Shown in pieces: positions 55,129 through 63,340 of a stretch of DNA of 64,000 nucleotides. Position 1 is the stretch's first letter; the number at the start of each line of letters is the position of its first letter. The stretch lies in NCBI RefSeq assembly GCF_045038035.1, contig NZ_CP173427.1, forward strand, positions 5,828,001 through 5,892,000. The letters run 5' to 3'. The notes under the pieces are model-generated. The model worked only from the letters and a program-made list of their open reading frames with translations, searched no databases and had not been told where the DNA came from. Origin of the DNA: Paenibacillus_F chitinolyticus_A. GTDB lineage: Bacteria > Bacillota > Bacilli > Paenibacillales > NBRC-103111. A program made the position numbers and the translations under genes.

Positions 55129-55482
55129 TTGAAAATCAGCAAACAAAACGCCGAGCACTACATATGGGGAGACGGATGCGACGGCTGGTATCTCCACAAA
55201 GGGGAAGAGACGATTATTCACGAACGAATGCCTCCCGGAACGAGCGAGGAGAGACATTTGCATGAGCGCGCGGCGCAGTTCTTTTTCATTTTAACGGGGC
55301 AGGTCGTGATGGAGATGGACGGCGAATGGCATGAGCTGGGGCCTCAAGAAGGGCTTCGGATCGCGCCTGGAACCCCGCACTGTATTCATAACCGTTCGCA
55401 TGATGCAGCGGAGTTTCTAGTTATCTCCAAACCGGGTACTAAAGGAGACCGAATCCCCCAAGCGGAACTCAAACCTGACTGA
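55129..55482 (+). CDS. Cupin domain protein
   Basis: This 117-residue protein is a single cupin barrel. The first motif is in ERHLHERAAQFFFILTG (His-x-His) and the second in APGTPHCIHN, so a metal site is plausible. I start at TTG 55129, which gives the family-like KISKQNAEHYIWG. A GTG at 55117 is a possible alternative. Its substrate is unknown. Confidence 0.85.
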   Translation: MKISKQNAEHYIWGDGCDGWYLHKGEETIIHERMPPGTSEERHLHERAAQFFFILTGQVVMEMDGEWHELGPQEGLRIAPGTPHCIHNRSHDAAEFLVISKPGTKGDRIPQAELKPD

Positions 55483-55544
55483 AATTTAACGTTCCCGGAG
55501 CCCGTGAAGCGCCAAGTTCAGGAAACACAGCTCAAGCTGTTTTG

Positions 55545-55553
55545 TGGTATAAT
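55545..55553 (+). promoter_or_regulatory. Extended -10 promoter upstream of MazG-like gene
   Basis: TGGTATAAT lies 40 bases upstream of the MazG-like gene. It has a perfect -10 with extended TG. No good -35 is seen. Confidence 0.55.
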
Positions 55554-55593
55554 CGTGTATAAAGCTTGTAAGGGATAAGGAGAGGAGCGGGCA

Positions 55594-55905
55594 TTGTCCA
55601 ATCGGGAAAGAGAGGTTGATCTCGCGAAGCGGGTCAAGGTCATTGAATGGCTCAAAACCGAGGTTGTCGATCAGGTAGCGCATCTGTTGAAAGGGATATG
55701 GGAAGGCAATCAAGCTAAAATTATAGATGGCCTTGCCAGTCTGATTTCCAGCGCATATATACTTGGCCGCCGGCTTGGCGTCTCTTTTCGAAGTTTAGAT
55801 GAAGCAATCATGGATAAAATGAAAAAGCATAGAGAAGAAGGTCACCAGCTCGAGGATTGGTATGGAGATATCTCGGCACTGGAAGATCATCTTCGTAAGA
55901 GGTGA
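55594..55905 (+). CDS. MazG-like family protein
   Basis: This 103-residue all-helical protein resembles the small MazG-like family of Bacillales (LAKRVKVIEWLKTEVVDQVA, then WYGDISALEDHL at the end). True MazG proteins hydrolyse nucleoside triphosphates, but the acidic metal-binding residues of MazG (EExxE) are not obvious here. It starts at TTG 55594, with GAGGAG upstream. It lies directly before yybS. Confidence 0.75.
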   Translation: MSNREREVDLAKRVKVIEWLKTEVVDQVAHLLKGIWEGNQAKIIDGLASLISSAYILGRRLGVSFRSLDEAIMDKMKKHREEGHQLEDWYGDISALEDHLRKR

Positions 55906-55910
55906 ACGCG

Positions 55911-56834
55911 TTGACAAAGAAAAACTTGCAGTTCATCGGATGGGGTCTGCTGTATATACTCTTTCTGTTATCTTTTATGACGTCCTATTTGGTGATTACG
56001 GCCAGTTTCCTGATGATTCCGGTCTTGATTCTGTTCGTGAAGCTGGACGCCAAACGATTTACAGCTTTCTATCTGGGAATTCTCCTGGTTGTGAATTTAT
56101 TGCTCGGGTGGACGGGATTTGTCGTCTTGGCCATTTCCCTATTCCTGCTGCCGCCGGTCATCGTAATCGGCACGCTTTATAAGAAGAAGGCGCCCGCACA
56201 TCTGGTCATCACGTACGGCACGCTTACCTTTTTGGCCGAAATGCTGCTTACGCTCGTGATCGGGTTCCTGTTCAAATTGAATTTCATTACGAAATTCAAA
56301 ACGGTCATGCTGGATTACTTAAACAACATGCAGCCTGCCGTAAAGGGAATGCTGCCGACCCAGGGCGACATGCAGTGGTATGTGGATGTGCTCGTACAAA
56401 TCATTCCGCTGGATATGATTCTGTTCTCGCTCTACTTTATCGGAATTACTCATCTGATCGGACGCCGTCTGCTTAATCGCATGGGAGAGGACATTCCCGG
56501 CATGCCGCCCGTGAGAGAGTGGAAACTTCCGAAAGCGTTCGTCTGGATTTACCTCATCGCGTTCGCGGCGGATATGCTGTTCGTATCGGCGACCAATTCG
56601 CTGATGTCGGCTTTGCTTATCAATCTGCTGCCGCTGCTTATGTTCGCGTTCGCCATCCAAGCAATTTCGTTTCTTGCGTTCGTGGCCCATTATAAAGGTT
56701 GGGGTAAACTGCTGCCGGTGGCCGGCACGATTCTTCTGATCGTGTTTATGCCGTTTTTGCTTGTGCTCTACAGTTTACTCGGCGTGTTCGATGTGGCTTT
56801 TCCGTTGCGGGAAAGGCTCTTCAAATCTAGATAA
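55911..56834 (+). CDS. yybS: YybS family membrane protein (DUF2232)
   Basis: This ~307-residue protein has about eight membrane helices and the DUF2232/YybS pattern. It sits in the conserved yybS-gdpP-rplI order. I start at TTG 55911, with AGAGGTGA 5 bases upstream. The GTG at 55902 overlaps the MazG-like stop and is an alternative. Function is unknown. The family resembles the S components of some ECF transporters in topology only. Confidence 0.88.
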   Translation: MTKKNLQFIGWGLLYILFLLSFMTSYLVITASFLMIPVLILFVKLDAKRFTAFYLGILLVVNLLLGWTGFVVLAISLFLLPPVIVIGTLYKKKAPAHLVITYGTLTFLAEMLLTLVIGFLFKLNFITKFKTVMLDYLNNMQPAVKGMLPTQGDMQWYVDVLVQIIPLDMILFSLYFIGITHLIGRRLLNRMGEDIPGMPPVREWKLPKAFVWIYLIAFAADMLFVSATNSLMSALLINLLPLLMFAFAIQAISFLAFVAHYKGWGKLLPVAGTILLIVFMPFLLVLYSLLGVFDVAFPLRERLFKSR

Positions 56835-56851
56835 GGGTCAGGGGAGAATAA

Positions 56852-58819
56852 ATGCCGAAATTCTTGTCGAAACGATGGCATGGACAACATATGGTATGGA
56901 CGTTTGCGCTGCTTGGTGCTTTAACGATCGTACTGTTTCTGTATGAATGGGTATTGGGTGTCGCTGCTCTGTTTGCCTCGGGACTTGTGCTGTACTTCTC
57001 GTGGAAAGCGGAGAGTGCTTTTCGTCACGATTTGAATGCTTATCTAGGCACCATGACGCACCGGGTTAAAAAATCCGCCGGCGACGTGATATCGGAGCTG
57101 CCGATCGGCATGATTCTATATAATGAAGAAAAAGAAATCGAATGGCATAATCCGTTCGTCGCCAAGCTCGCCAAAAAGGACTCCGTGATCGGGGATTCCC
57201 TGGAGGACGTATTTCCAAGCTGGAAGCCGGGCAAGGAGAAGGAAAAAGAAGAGACGTATGAAGTCGAGCAGGACGGCCAGGTGTACAAAATTTGGCACCG
57301 TCCCGACGAGCGTCTTCTGTATATCCGCGATGTGACGGATTACGTCCGGCTCGTTCAGAAGCATGACGAGGAAAAAATCGCGATCGGCATCGTTCTGATG
57401 GATAACCTGGATGAAGTCACCCAGGGAATGGACGATCAGACGCGGAGCATCATGCTCGCCCGGGTAACCGGTGAAATCACGGAGTGGGCTCACCGGTACG
57501 GAGTGTATCTGCGCAGGACCTCGTCCGACCGTTTTCTGATTCTGATGAATCAGAAGGCGCTGCGCGAGCTGGAGCAGAACCGCTTCGACATCCTCGATGA
57601 AGTGCGCGATCTCACGATGGAATACAAGCTGCCGCTTACGGTCAGCGTGGGGATCGCCTCCGGCATCGAGGAGCTCGAGGAGCTCGGCCGGGTCGCTCAG
57701 ACGAGCCTGGACATGTCTCTGGGCCGCGGAGGCGATCAGGTGACCGTCAAGGCGGGCCAGCGCATCTCGTTCTACGGCGGGCGCACCAACGCCGTAGAGA
57801 AGCGCACACGCGTGCGTGCCCGCGTGATCTCTCATGCGCTGAGAGATCTGATCAAGGAAAGCGACAAGGTCATCATCATGGGGCACCGCTTTCCGGATAT
57901 GGACTCCATCGGCGCGGCGATCGGCCTGCTGAAGGCCGTGCAGATCAGCAACAAGGAAGGCTACATTGTGCTGGAAGGCATCAATCCTTCGATCGAGAAG
58001 CTAATGGCGATGATCGAAGAAGACGAGAAGCTGAACCGGTGGTTCATCACACCGGCGCAGGCGATGCAGATCACGACGCAGCGTACGCTGGCCGTCGTGC
58101 TGGATACGCACCGGGCTTCGATGGTCGCCGAGCCGAAGCTGTTCAACCTGACACACCGTGTCATGGTCGTGGATCATCACCGCCGCAGCGAAGAGTTTTT
58201 CCATGACGCCGTGCTCGTGTATATGGAGCCGTACGCGTCTTCGACCTGTGAGCTGGTAACGGAGCTTCTCCAGTATTTCAACGAGAAGATGTCTCTGGAC
58301 GCGCTGGAGGCCACCGTGCTGCTTGCCGGGATCGTGGTCGACACGAAGCAGTTCAGTCTCCGTACGGGCTCCCGTACGTTCGAAGCGGCTTCTTTCCTGA
58401 GACGGAACGGAGCGGACCCGACTCTCATTCAGAAGATGCTGAAGGAAGATCTTCAAGCCTACATCGAGAAGGCCGAGATTATGAGGCATACGGAAATGAT
58501 GTATGATCATATTGCTCTGGCGGTCGGCGAACAGAATCACCAATATTCTCAGTTGATGATTGCCCAGGTGGCTGATACCTTATTAAATATGACCGGCGTT
58601 TTCGCCTCCTTCGTCATCTGTGAACGGCCGGACGGTTTAACCGGCATCAGCGCGCGCTCGCTCGGCGCGATGAACGTTCAAATCGTGATGGAACGGATGG
58701 GCGGCGGCGGCCACCTGACGAACGCAGCGACCCAGCTTGAGCTGACTCCGCAGGAAGCGGCGGCGAAGCTGAAACAAATATTGCAAGAGATAGAGGAAGA
58801 GGAGGGGCTTTTCGAATGA
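56852..58819 (+). CDS. gdpP: Cyclic di-AMP phosphodiesterase GdpP
   Basis: GdpP hydrolyses cyclic di-AMP. The 655-residue protein has two N-terminal membrane helices (about 15-55), a PAS domain (about 80-150), a degenerate GGDEF domain (SSDRF at the motif) and a DHH-DHHA1 catalytic pair. The DHH motifs are GHRFPDMDSIG (about 345) and VDHHRR (about 440), and the DHHA1 motif is GGGGHLTNAA (about 610). The catalytic residues look intact. Its stop overlaps rplI as ATGA. Confidence 0.97.
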   Translation: MPKFLSKRWHGQHMVWTFALLGALTIVLFLYEWVLGVAALFASGLVLYFSWKAESAFRHDLNAYLGTMTHRVKKSAGDVISELPIGMILYNEEKEIEWHNPFVAKLAKKDSVIGDSLEDVFPSWKPGKEKEKEETYEVEQDGQVYKIWHRPDERLLYIRDVTDYVRLVQKHDEEKIAIGIVLMDNLDEVTQGMDDQTRSIMLARVTGEITEWAHRYGVYLRRTSSDRFLILMNQKALRELEQNRFDILDEVRDLTMEYKLPLTVSVGIASGIEELEELGRVAQTSLDMSLGRGGDQVTVKAGQRISFYGGRTNAVEKRTRVRARVISHALRDLIKESDKVIIMGHRFPDMDSIGAAIGLLKAVQISNKEGYIVLEGINPSIEKLMAMIEEDEKLNRWFITPAQAMQITTQRTLAVVLDTHRASMVAEPKLFNLTHRVMVVDHHRRSEEFFHDAVLVYMEPYASSTCELVTELLQYFNEKMSLDALEATVLLAGIVVDTKQFSLRTGSRTFEAASFLRRNGADPTLIQKMLKEDLQAYIEKAEIMRHTEMMYDHIALAVGEQNHQYSQLMIAQVADTLLNMTGVFASFVICERPDGLTGISARSLGAMNVQIVMERMGGGGHLTNAATQLELTPQEAAAKLKQILQEIEEEEGLFE

Positions 58820-59259
58820 AAGTCGTATTTCTGAAGGACGTTAAAGGGCAAGGCAAAAAAGGGGAAATTAAAGAGGTATCCGAGGGCTACGCAACGAATT
58901 TCCTGATCCCCCGCGGATTGGCCGCAGCTGGAACGGACGGGGCGGTTAAGCAGGTTGACCAGCAGAAGAAAGCCGAACAGAAGCGTAAGGATCAGGAGAA
59001 AGAAGACGCGGAAGTTCTGGCAGGCAAGCTGAACGAAACAACGGTGACCATCAAGACGAAAGCCGGCGAAGGCGGCCGTTTGTTCGGGGCTATCACAAGC
59101 AAGCAGATCGCGGAGCAGATGGAGAAAGCCGGCTATAAGATCGATAAGCGTAAAATTTTGCTGAACGATCCTATCCGCTCCCTGGGCGTAACGAAAGTGC
59201 CCGTCAAGCTGCATACGGAAGTAACGGCCACGATCAGCGTGCAAGTGTCGGAAGAATAG
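58816..59259 (+). CDS. rplI: Ribosomal protein L9
   Basis: This 147-residue 50S protein has the L9 N-terminal domain (MKVVFLKDVKGQGKKGEI, then EGYATNFLIPRGLA), a long connecting helix and the C-terminal domain. It is translationally coupled to gdpP by a 4-base overlap. Confidence 0.98.
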   Translation: MKVVFLKDVKGQGKKGEIKEVSEGYATNFLIPRGLAAAGTDGAVKQVDQQKKAEQKRKDQEKEDAEVLAGKLNETTVTIKTKAGEGGRLFGAITSKQIAEQMEKAGYKIDKRKILLNDPIRSLGVTKVPVKLHTEVTATISVQVSEE

Positions 59260-59324
59260 ACGGTGTTATTATTCCTTCTAAGTTTGGACAGGATAGAAAC
59301 TAACAATAGAACAGGTGAAGGTTC

Positions 59325-60680
59325 ATGAACGAAGAAATGTTCATGGGACGTGTTCTGCCGCAAAATATAGAAGCCGAACAGGCCGTTCTTGGCGCCATCC
59401 TGCTGGACAGCGACTCGCTGATCACGGCGATGGAACGGATGAGTCCGGACGATTTCTACCGTCCGGCCCATCAGCACATCTTCGAAGCGATGATCGAGCT
59501 GGCGGAGGAAGACGAGCCGGTCGATCTCGTGACGCTGACCGCACGGCTGCAGAACAAGCAGCAGCTGGAGGAAATCGGCGGCGTCGCCTATTTGTCGGAG
59601 CTGGCCAATGCCGTTCCGACGGCAGCGAATATCGACTACTACGGGCAAATCGTAGAAGAGAAGTCGCTGCTCCGTAGGCTCATCCGGACCGCCTCGCAGA
59701 TCGTATCGGACGGCTACGCGAGCGCCGACGATGTGGGCATGATGCTCAACGATGCGGAAGCCCGCATTCTCGAAATTTCGCAGCGCCGGGCCTCCAACGG
59801 CTTCATCTCCATCCGGGACGTTCTGATGGAAGTCTTCGAGCGGGTGGAGTTTCTTTATTCCCATAAAGGCGGCTCCACCGGGATTCCGTCGGGCTTCAAC
59901 GATCTCGACAAAATGACGTCCGGCTTCCAGCGCTCCGACTTGATCATCGTGGCGGCCCGTCCTTCCGTCGGTAAGACGGCTTTCGCCCTTAACATCGCAC
60001 AGAATGTCGGCGTCAGGGCGAAGGAAACCGTCGCGATCTTCTCGCTCGAGATGGGCGCCGCTCAGCTCGTGCAGCGGATGATCTGCGCGGAAGCCAATGT
60101 CGACGCCACCCGCCTCAGATCCGGCTTCCTCGAAGGCGACGACTGGGAGAAGCTGACGATGGCGATCGGTTCGCTTTCCGAAGCGGACATCTATATCGAC
60201 GATTCGCCTTCCGTCACGGTAGCGGACATTCGGGCGAAGTGCCGCCGTCTCAAGCAGGAGAAGGGGCTCGGCATGATCTTGATCGACTATCTGCAGCTTA
60301 TCCAGGGCAGGGGCAAGGGAGACAACCGTCAGCAGGAGGTCTCCGAGATCTCCCGTACGCTCAAACAGATCGCGCGTGAGCTGAACGTGCCGGTCATCGC
60401 GCTCTCCCAGCTCAGCCGGGGTGTGGAGCAGCGTCAGGACAAGCGTCCGATGATGTCCGACCTTAGGGAATCCGGTTCGATCGAGCAGGATGCCGACATC
60501 GTGGCGTTCCTGTACCGGGACGATTACTACGACAAAGAATCCGAGAAAAAGAACATCATCGAGATCATTATCGCCAAGCAGCGTAACGGCCCGGTCGGCA
60601 CGGTAGAACTGGCGTTTCTCAAAAACTTTAATAAATTCGTCAACATGGATCGCGCTCATCAGGAGATGCCGACAGGTTGA
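59325..60680 (+). CDS. dnaB: Replicative DNA helicase DnaB (DnaC of Bacillus)
   Basis: This hexameric helicase unwinds the replication fork. The 451-residue protein has the N-terminal helical domain (about 10-115) and a RecA-like domain. Walker A is in PSVGKTAFALN (about 215), Walker B in LILIDYLQLI (about 325), and the arginine-finger-like RESGSIEQDADIV comes near the end. B. subtilis calls this gene dnaC. It lies 65 bases after rplI, and a terminator follows. Confidence 0.98.
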   Translation: MNEEMFMGRVLPQNIEAEQAVLGAILLDSDSLITAMERMSPDDFYRPAHQHIFEAMIELAEEDEPVDLVTLTARLQNKQQLEEIGGVAYLSELANAVPTAANIDYYGQIVEEKSLLRRLIRTASQIVSDGYASADDVGMMLNDAEARILEISQRRASNGFISIRDVLMEVFERVEFLYSHKGGSTGIPSGFNDLDKMTSGFQRSDLIIVAARPSVGKTAFALNIAQNVGVRAKETVAIFSLEMGAAQLVQRMICAEANVDATRLRSGFLEGDDWEKLTMAIGSLSEADIYIDDSPSVTVADIRAKCRRLKQEKGLGMILIDYLQLIQGRGKGDNRQQEVSEISRTLKQIARELNVPVIALSQLSRGVEQRQDKRPMMSDLRESGSIEQDADIVAFLYRDDYYDKESEKKNIIEIIIAKQRNGPVGTVELAFLKNFNKFVNMDRAHQEMPTG

Positions 60681-60685
60681 CTGAA

Positions 60686-60729
60686 ATATCCGAACAATCA
60701 TACTAGAGATAGTATGATTGTTCGCGTTT
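60686..60729. promoter_or_regulatory. Paired PurR boxes upstream of purA
   Basis: A perfect match to the PurBox AWWWCCGAACWWT lies at 60686-60698. An inverted 11/13 match lies at 60717-60729, separated by 18 bases. Paired inverted PurBoxes are the PurR operator in B. subtilis. They lie immediately upstream of the purA -35. Confidence 0.65.
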
Positions 60730-60730
60730 T
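60691..60730 (+). terminator. Terminator of dnaB
   Basis: A 14-bp perfect stem (60691-60704 with 60711-60724) with a 6-base loop is followed by a T run. The arms coincide with the PurBox pair, so the same bases may serve both purposes. Confidence 0.65.
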
Positions 60731-60731
60731 A

Positions 60732-60761
60732 TTGACTTTGCTTCATGCGGTCTGCTACACT
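60732..60761 (+). promoter_or_regulatory. Promoter of purA
   Basis: TTGACT (60732-60737), an 18-base spacer and TACACT (60756-60761) with an extended TG lie about 70 bases upstream of purA. Confidence 0.75.
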
Positions 60762-60829
60762 AAAGTGGTGTTTAAAAGAAGTAAGCAAAATGAGTGGCGA
60801 TGCAATTCGCCTAACGGAGGTAATACAGA

Positions 60830-62116
60830 ATGTCAACAGTGGTTGTAGTCGGAACCCAATGGGGAGACGAAGGGAAAGGGAAAATCACGGACTATTTGGC
60901 GGAGTCCGCGGAAGTGGTCGCCCGCTACCAAGGCGGCAACAATGCCGGCCACACCATTCTGATCGGAGGCAAGAAGTACAAGCTGACGATGATACCGTCC
61001 GGTATTTTCAATCACGATAAAATGTGTGTCATCGGAAACGGCATGGTCATCAACCCGGCTGCTCTGGTAGACGAACTTCAATATATTCGCGACAACGGAT
61101 TCTCTGTAGACAACTTGAAAATCAGCGACCGCGCGCACGTGATTATGCCTTATCATCTGCTTCTGGACGAGCTGGAAGAAGACCGCAAAGGCGCGAACAA
61201 AATCGGCACGACCCGCAAAGGCATCGGCCCATGCTACATGGATAAAGCGGCGCGCAACGGCATCCGCATCGCGGATTTGATGGACGCGGAAGAGTTCGAG
61301 CGCAAGCTCCGGCACATCGTCGAAGACAAGAACACGCTGCTGAAGCAGGTGTACGGACGCGACGGTCTGGATGCGGACGCGATTCTGAAGGAATACCTCG
61401 GTTACGCGGAGCAGATCCGCATGTTCGTAACGGACACATCCGTTGTCCTGAACGATGCGATTGACGCCGGCAAGCGCGTTCTGTTTGAAGGCGCGCAGGG
61501 CGTTATGCTCGACATCGACCAAGGCACGTACCCGTTCGTGACGTCGTCCAATCCGACGGCCGGCGGCGTATGTATCGGTTCCGGCGTAGGCCCGACGAAG
61601 ATCAACCAGATCATCGGCGTAGCGAAAGCTTACACGACCCGTGTCGGCGACGGTCCTTTCCCGACGGAGCTGAACGATGCCATCGGCGACCAAATCCGCG
61701 AAACGGGCCACGAATACGGCACCGTTACCGGACGTCCGCGCCGCGTCGGCTGGTTCGACAGCGTCGTGGTCCGTCACGCCCGCCGCGTGAGCGGCATTAC
61801 GGGCCTGTCCCTGAACTCCATCGACGTGCTGACAGGTCTGGAGACCGTTAAGATTTGCACGGGCTACAAGTACAAAGGCGAGATCATCGAGCACTATCCG
61901 GCGAGTCTTAACATGCTTTCCGAGTGCGAAGCGGTATACGAAGAGCTTCCGGGCTGGAGCGAAGACGTATCCAACGCGAAATCGCTCAGCGACCTGCCGG
62001 AAAATGCGCGTCATTACCTGGAGCGTGTATCCCAGCTGACCGGTATTCCGCTGGCCATCTTCTCCGTCGGCCGCAACCGTGAGCAGACGAACCTGGTCCG
62101 CCCGGTTTACGCTTAA
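60830..62116 (+). CDS. purA: Adenylosuccinate synthetase
   Basis: PurA joins IMP and aspartate, using GTP, in the first step to AMP. The 428-residue protein is full length. The catalytic N-terminus is QWGDEGKGKITD (about 10-21, Asp13), the second conserved site is GNNAGHTI, and RVGDGPFPTE is intact. It is controlled by a promoter with upstream PurBoxes. In the same window guaB feeds the GMP branch. Confidence 0.99.
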   Translation: MSTVVVVGTQWGDEGKGKITDYLAESAEVVARYQGGNNAGHTILIGGKKYKLTMIPSGIFNHDKMCVIGNGMVINPAALVDELQYIRDNGFSVDNLKISDRAHVIMPYHLLLDELEEDRKGANKIGTTRKGIGPCYMDKAARNGIRIADLMDAEEFERKLRHIVEDKNTLLKQVYGRDGLDADAILKEYLGYAEQIRMFVTDTSVVLNDAIDAGKRVLFEGAQGVMLDIDQGTYPFVTSSNPTAGGVCIGSGVGPTKINQIIGVAKAYTTRVGDGPFPTELNDAIGDQIRETGHEYGTVTGRPRRVGWFDSVVVRHARRVSGITGLSLNSIDVLTGLETVKICTGYKYKGEIIEHYPASLNMLSECEAVYEELPGWSEDVSNAKSLSDLPENARHYLERVSQLTGIPLAIFSVGRNREQTNLVRPVYA

Positions 62117-62166
62117 CCAATCTTGAAGAGGTCGTATTCAGACGACTCTCCTAATCATCAACCCTA

Positions 62167-62214
62167 AGACCCCGCGCAACCGGACTTGCTTCCGGCTGCG
62201 CGGGGTCTTTTTTA
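62167..62214 (+). terminator. Terminator of purA
   Basis: A long GC-rich stem (62167-62178 with about 62198-62208, extended by an inner CCGG pairing) is followed by a T run. Confidence 0.92.
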
Positions 62215-62407
62215 TTGTCCGGAAGGAAGGAATGGCAGGGGACGGGTGACCGCAATCTTGATGCCGCCGCGCCGCGCTTGGAGCTGCGCGCTGCAGGTTC
62301 TAAGGTTTTTTTTGGCGAATAGCGGGTTGATCCGGGTCTAAACCGTCAATACTGGGCTTATAGAGAAACCAGAATAAACGAGAAGTTTCAAGGCGGTGGA
62401 TGAACCA

Positions 62408-63133
62408 ATGAAATGGTTGGGACGGTTAGGCAGGTGGACGGCCGGTGCGGTTGTGATGTCTTTTTTGTCCATTTTTACGACGTATGTGATTGTGACGACA
62501 ATGGTAGATGAAGTGCTCAAGCAGTTTCAGCTGCCGCCGATAGGGAACAAGCTGTCCTTCTCTCAGATTACCGGGAAGCTGGGCGAGCAGTTCGGTATCG
62601 GCGCCATAGGCAAGGGAGGCTCGGTTAACGATCGGGTGGAGCGCATAGCGGCCTCTACGCCGAAGCCCAGTCCAAGCCCGAGTCCGACCCCGTCCGCAGC
62701 ACCCGGAGGAGCGGAAAAGCCCGTGACGGGCAGTCTGGACGGCTCTGGCGCGCCGTCACCGTCCTCTTCCCCGGTACAGGGTGGCGTTTCTTCGCCGGAG
62801 CCGAGCGGAATGCCGGATGCCGTCGCCGTAATGGGCGAGTTGAAGGAGGGGCAGGCAAGCCCCGATCCGAAGGATGCGAAGAAGCGGGACGTGGTCATGT
62901 CGACGGATGACTTTTCCAAGAAGAAGGACGCTCTGTCGAGCGGCGACAAGCAGAAAATCTTCTCCATTCTCGTCGCGAAGCTGCCTGCGGAAGAAGTTCA
63001 GAAGCTTTCCGCGATGGTGGAAGACGGCATTACGGCCGAGGAGCTGAAGGAAGTGGACAGCAAGCTGAAAAAATACCTGAATCCGGCCGAATATGAACAG
63101 CTTTCGGGGATTCTGAAAAAATATGGGGGCTGA
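62408..63133 (+). CDS. Unknown membrane-anchored protein with Pro/Ser-rich linker
   Basis: This ~241-residue protein has one N-terminal membrane helix (about 10-32). An outer region of ~50 residues follows. Next is a low-complexity linker (about 85-135) rich in Pro, Ser and Gly, with PSPSPSPTP repeats. A charged, helical C-terminal domain ends it (about 165-241; SGDKQKIFSILVAKLPAEEV). I start at ATG 62408; a GTG at 62396 is an alternative. No family was recognised. It lies between purA and a large membrane-anchored protein. Confidence 0.7.
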   Translation: MKWLGRLGRWTAGAVVMSFLSIFTTYVIVTTMVDEVLKQFQLPPIGNKLSFSQITGKLGEQFGIGAIGKGGSVNDRVERIAASTPKPSPSPSPTPSAAPGGAEKPVTGSLDGSGAPSPSSSPVQGGVSSPEPSGMPDAVAVMGELKEGQASPDPKDAKKRDVVMSTDDFSKKKDALSSGDKQKIFSILVAKLPAEEVQKLSAMVEDGITAEELKEVDSKLKKYLNPAEYEQLSGILKKYGG

Positions 63134-63145
63134 TTAAGCCCTTTT
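63127..63145 (+). terminator. Weak terminator after the Pro/Ser-rich protein
   Basis: A 5-bp stem (63127-63131 with 63137-63141) is followed by four T residues. It overlaps the stop codon. It may be weak or incidental. Confidence 0.4.
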
Positions 63146-63214
63146 GAACCCCTTTCAATCCTGATTTTTGAGCTTCTTCCAAGCCGTTCCTAATAGTGGC
63201 AGCCCCCTGTTTTC

Positions 63215-63244
63215 TTGAAACCGCAAGAGAAGGTGTGGTAAATT
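63215..63244 (+). promoter_or_regulatory. Probable promoter of the 63341 gene
   Basis: TTGAAA (63215-63220), an 18-base spacer and TAAATT (63239-63244) with an extended TG lie about 97 bases upstream of the next start. Confidence 0.6.
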
Positions 63245-63340
63245 ATTAAGGAAGTTTTATGCGCTGGTAGAGTTGGAGATGATCGGCTGGGCCTATCATT
63301 CTCTTGCCAGGTAAAGAAACAAACGGATAAGGAGAAGGAT

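Noticed and set aside
59133..60701. Minus-strand frame of 522 codons opposite dnaB
   Set aside because: It mirrors the highly conserved replicative helicase. Long antisense frames are common in GC-rich coding DNA.
60833..62014. Minus-strand frame of 393 codons opposite purA
   Set aside because: It is antisense to an intact purA and has no recognisable domain.
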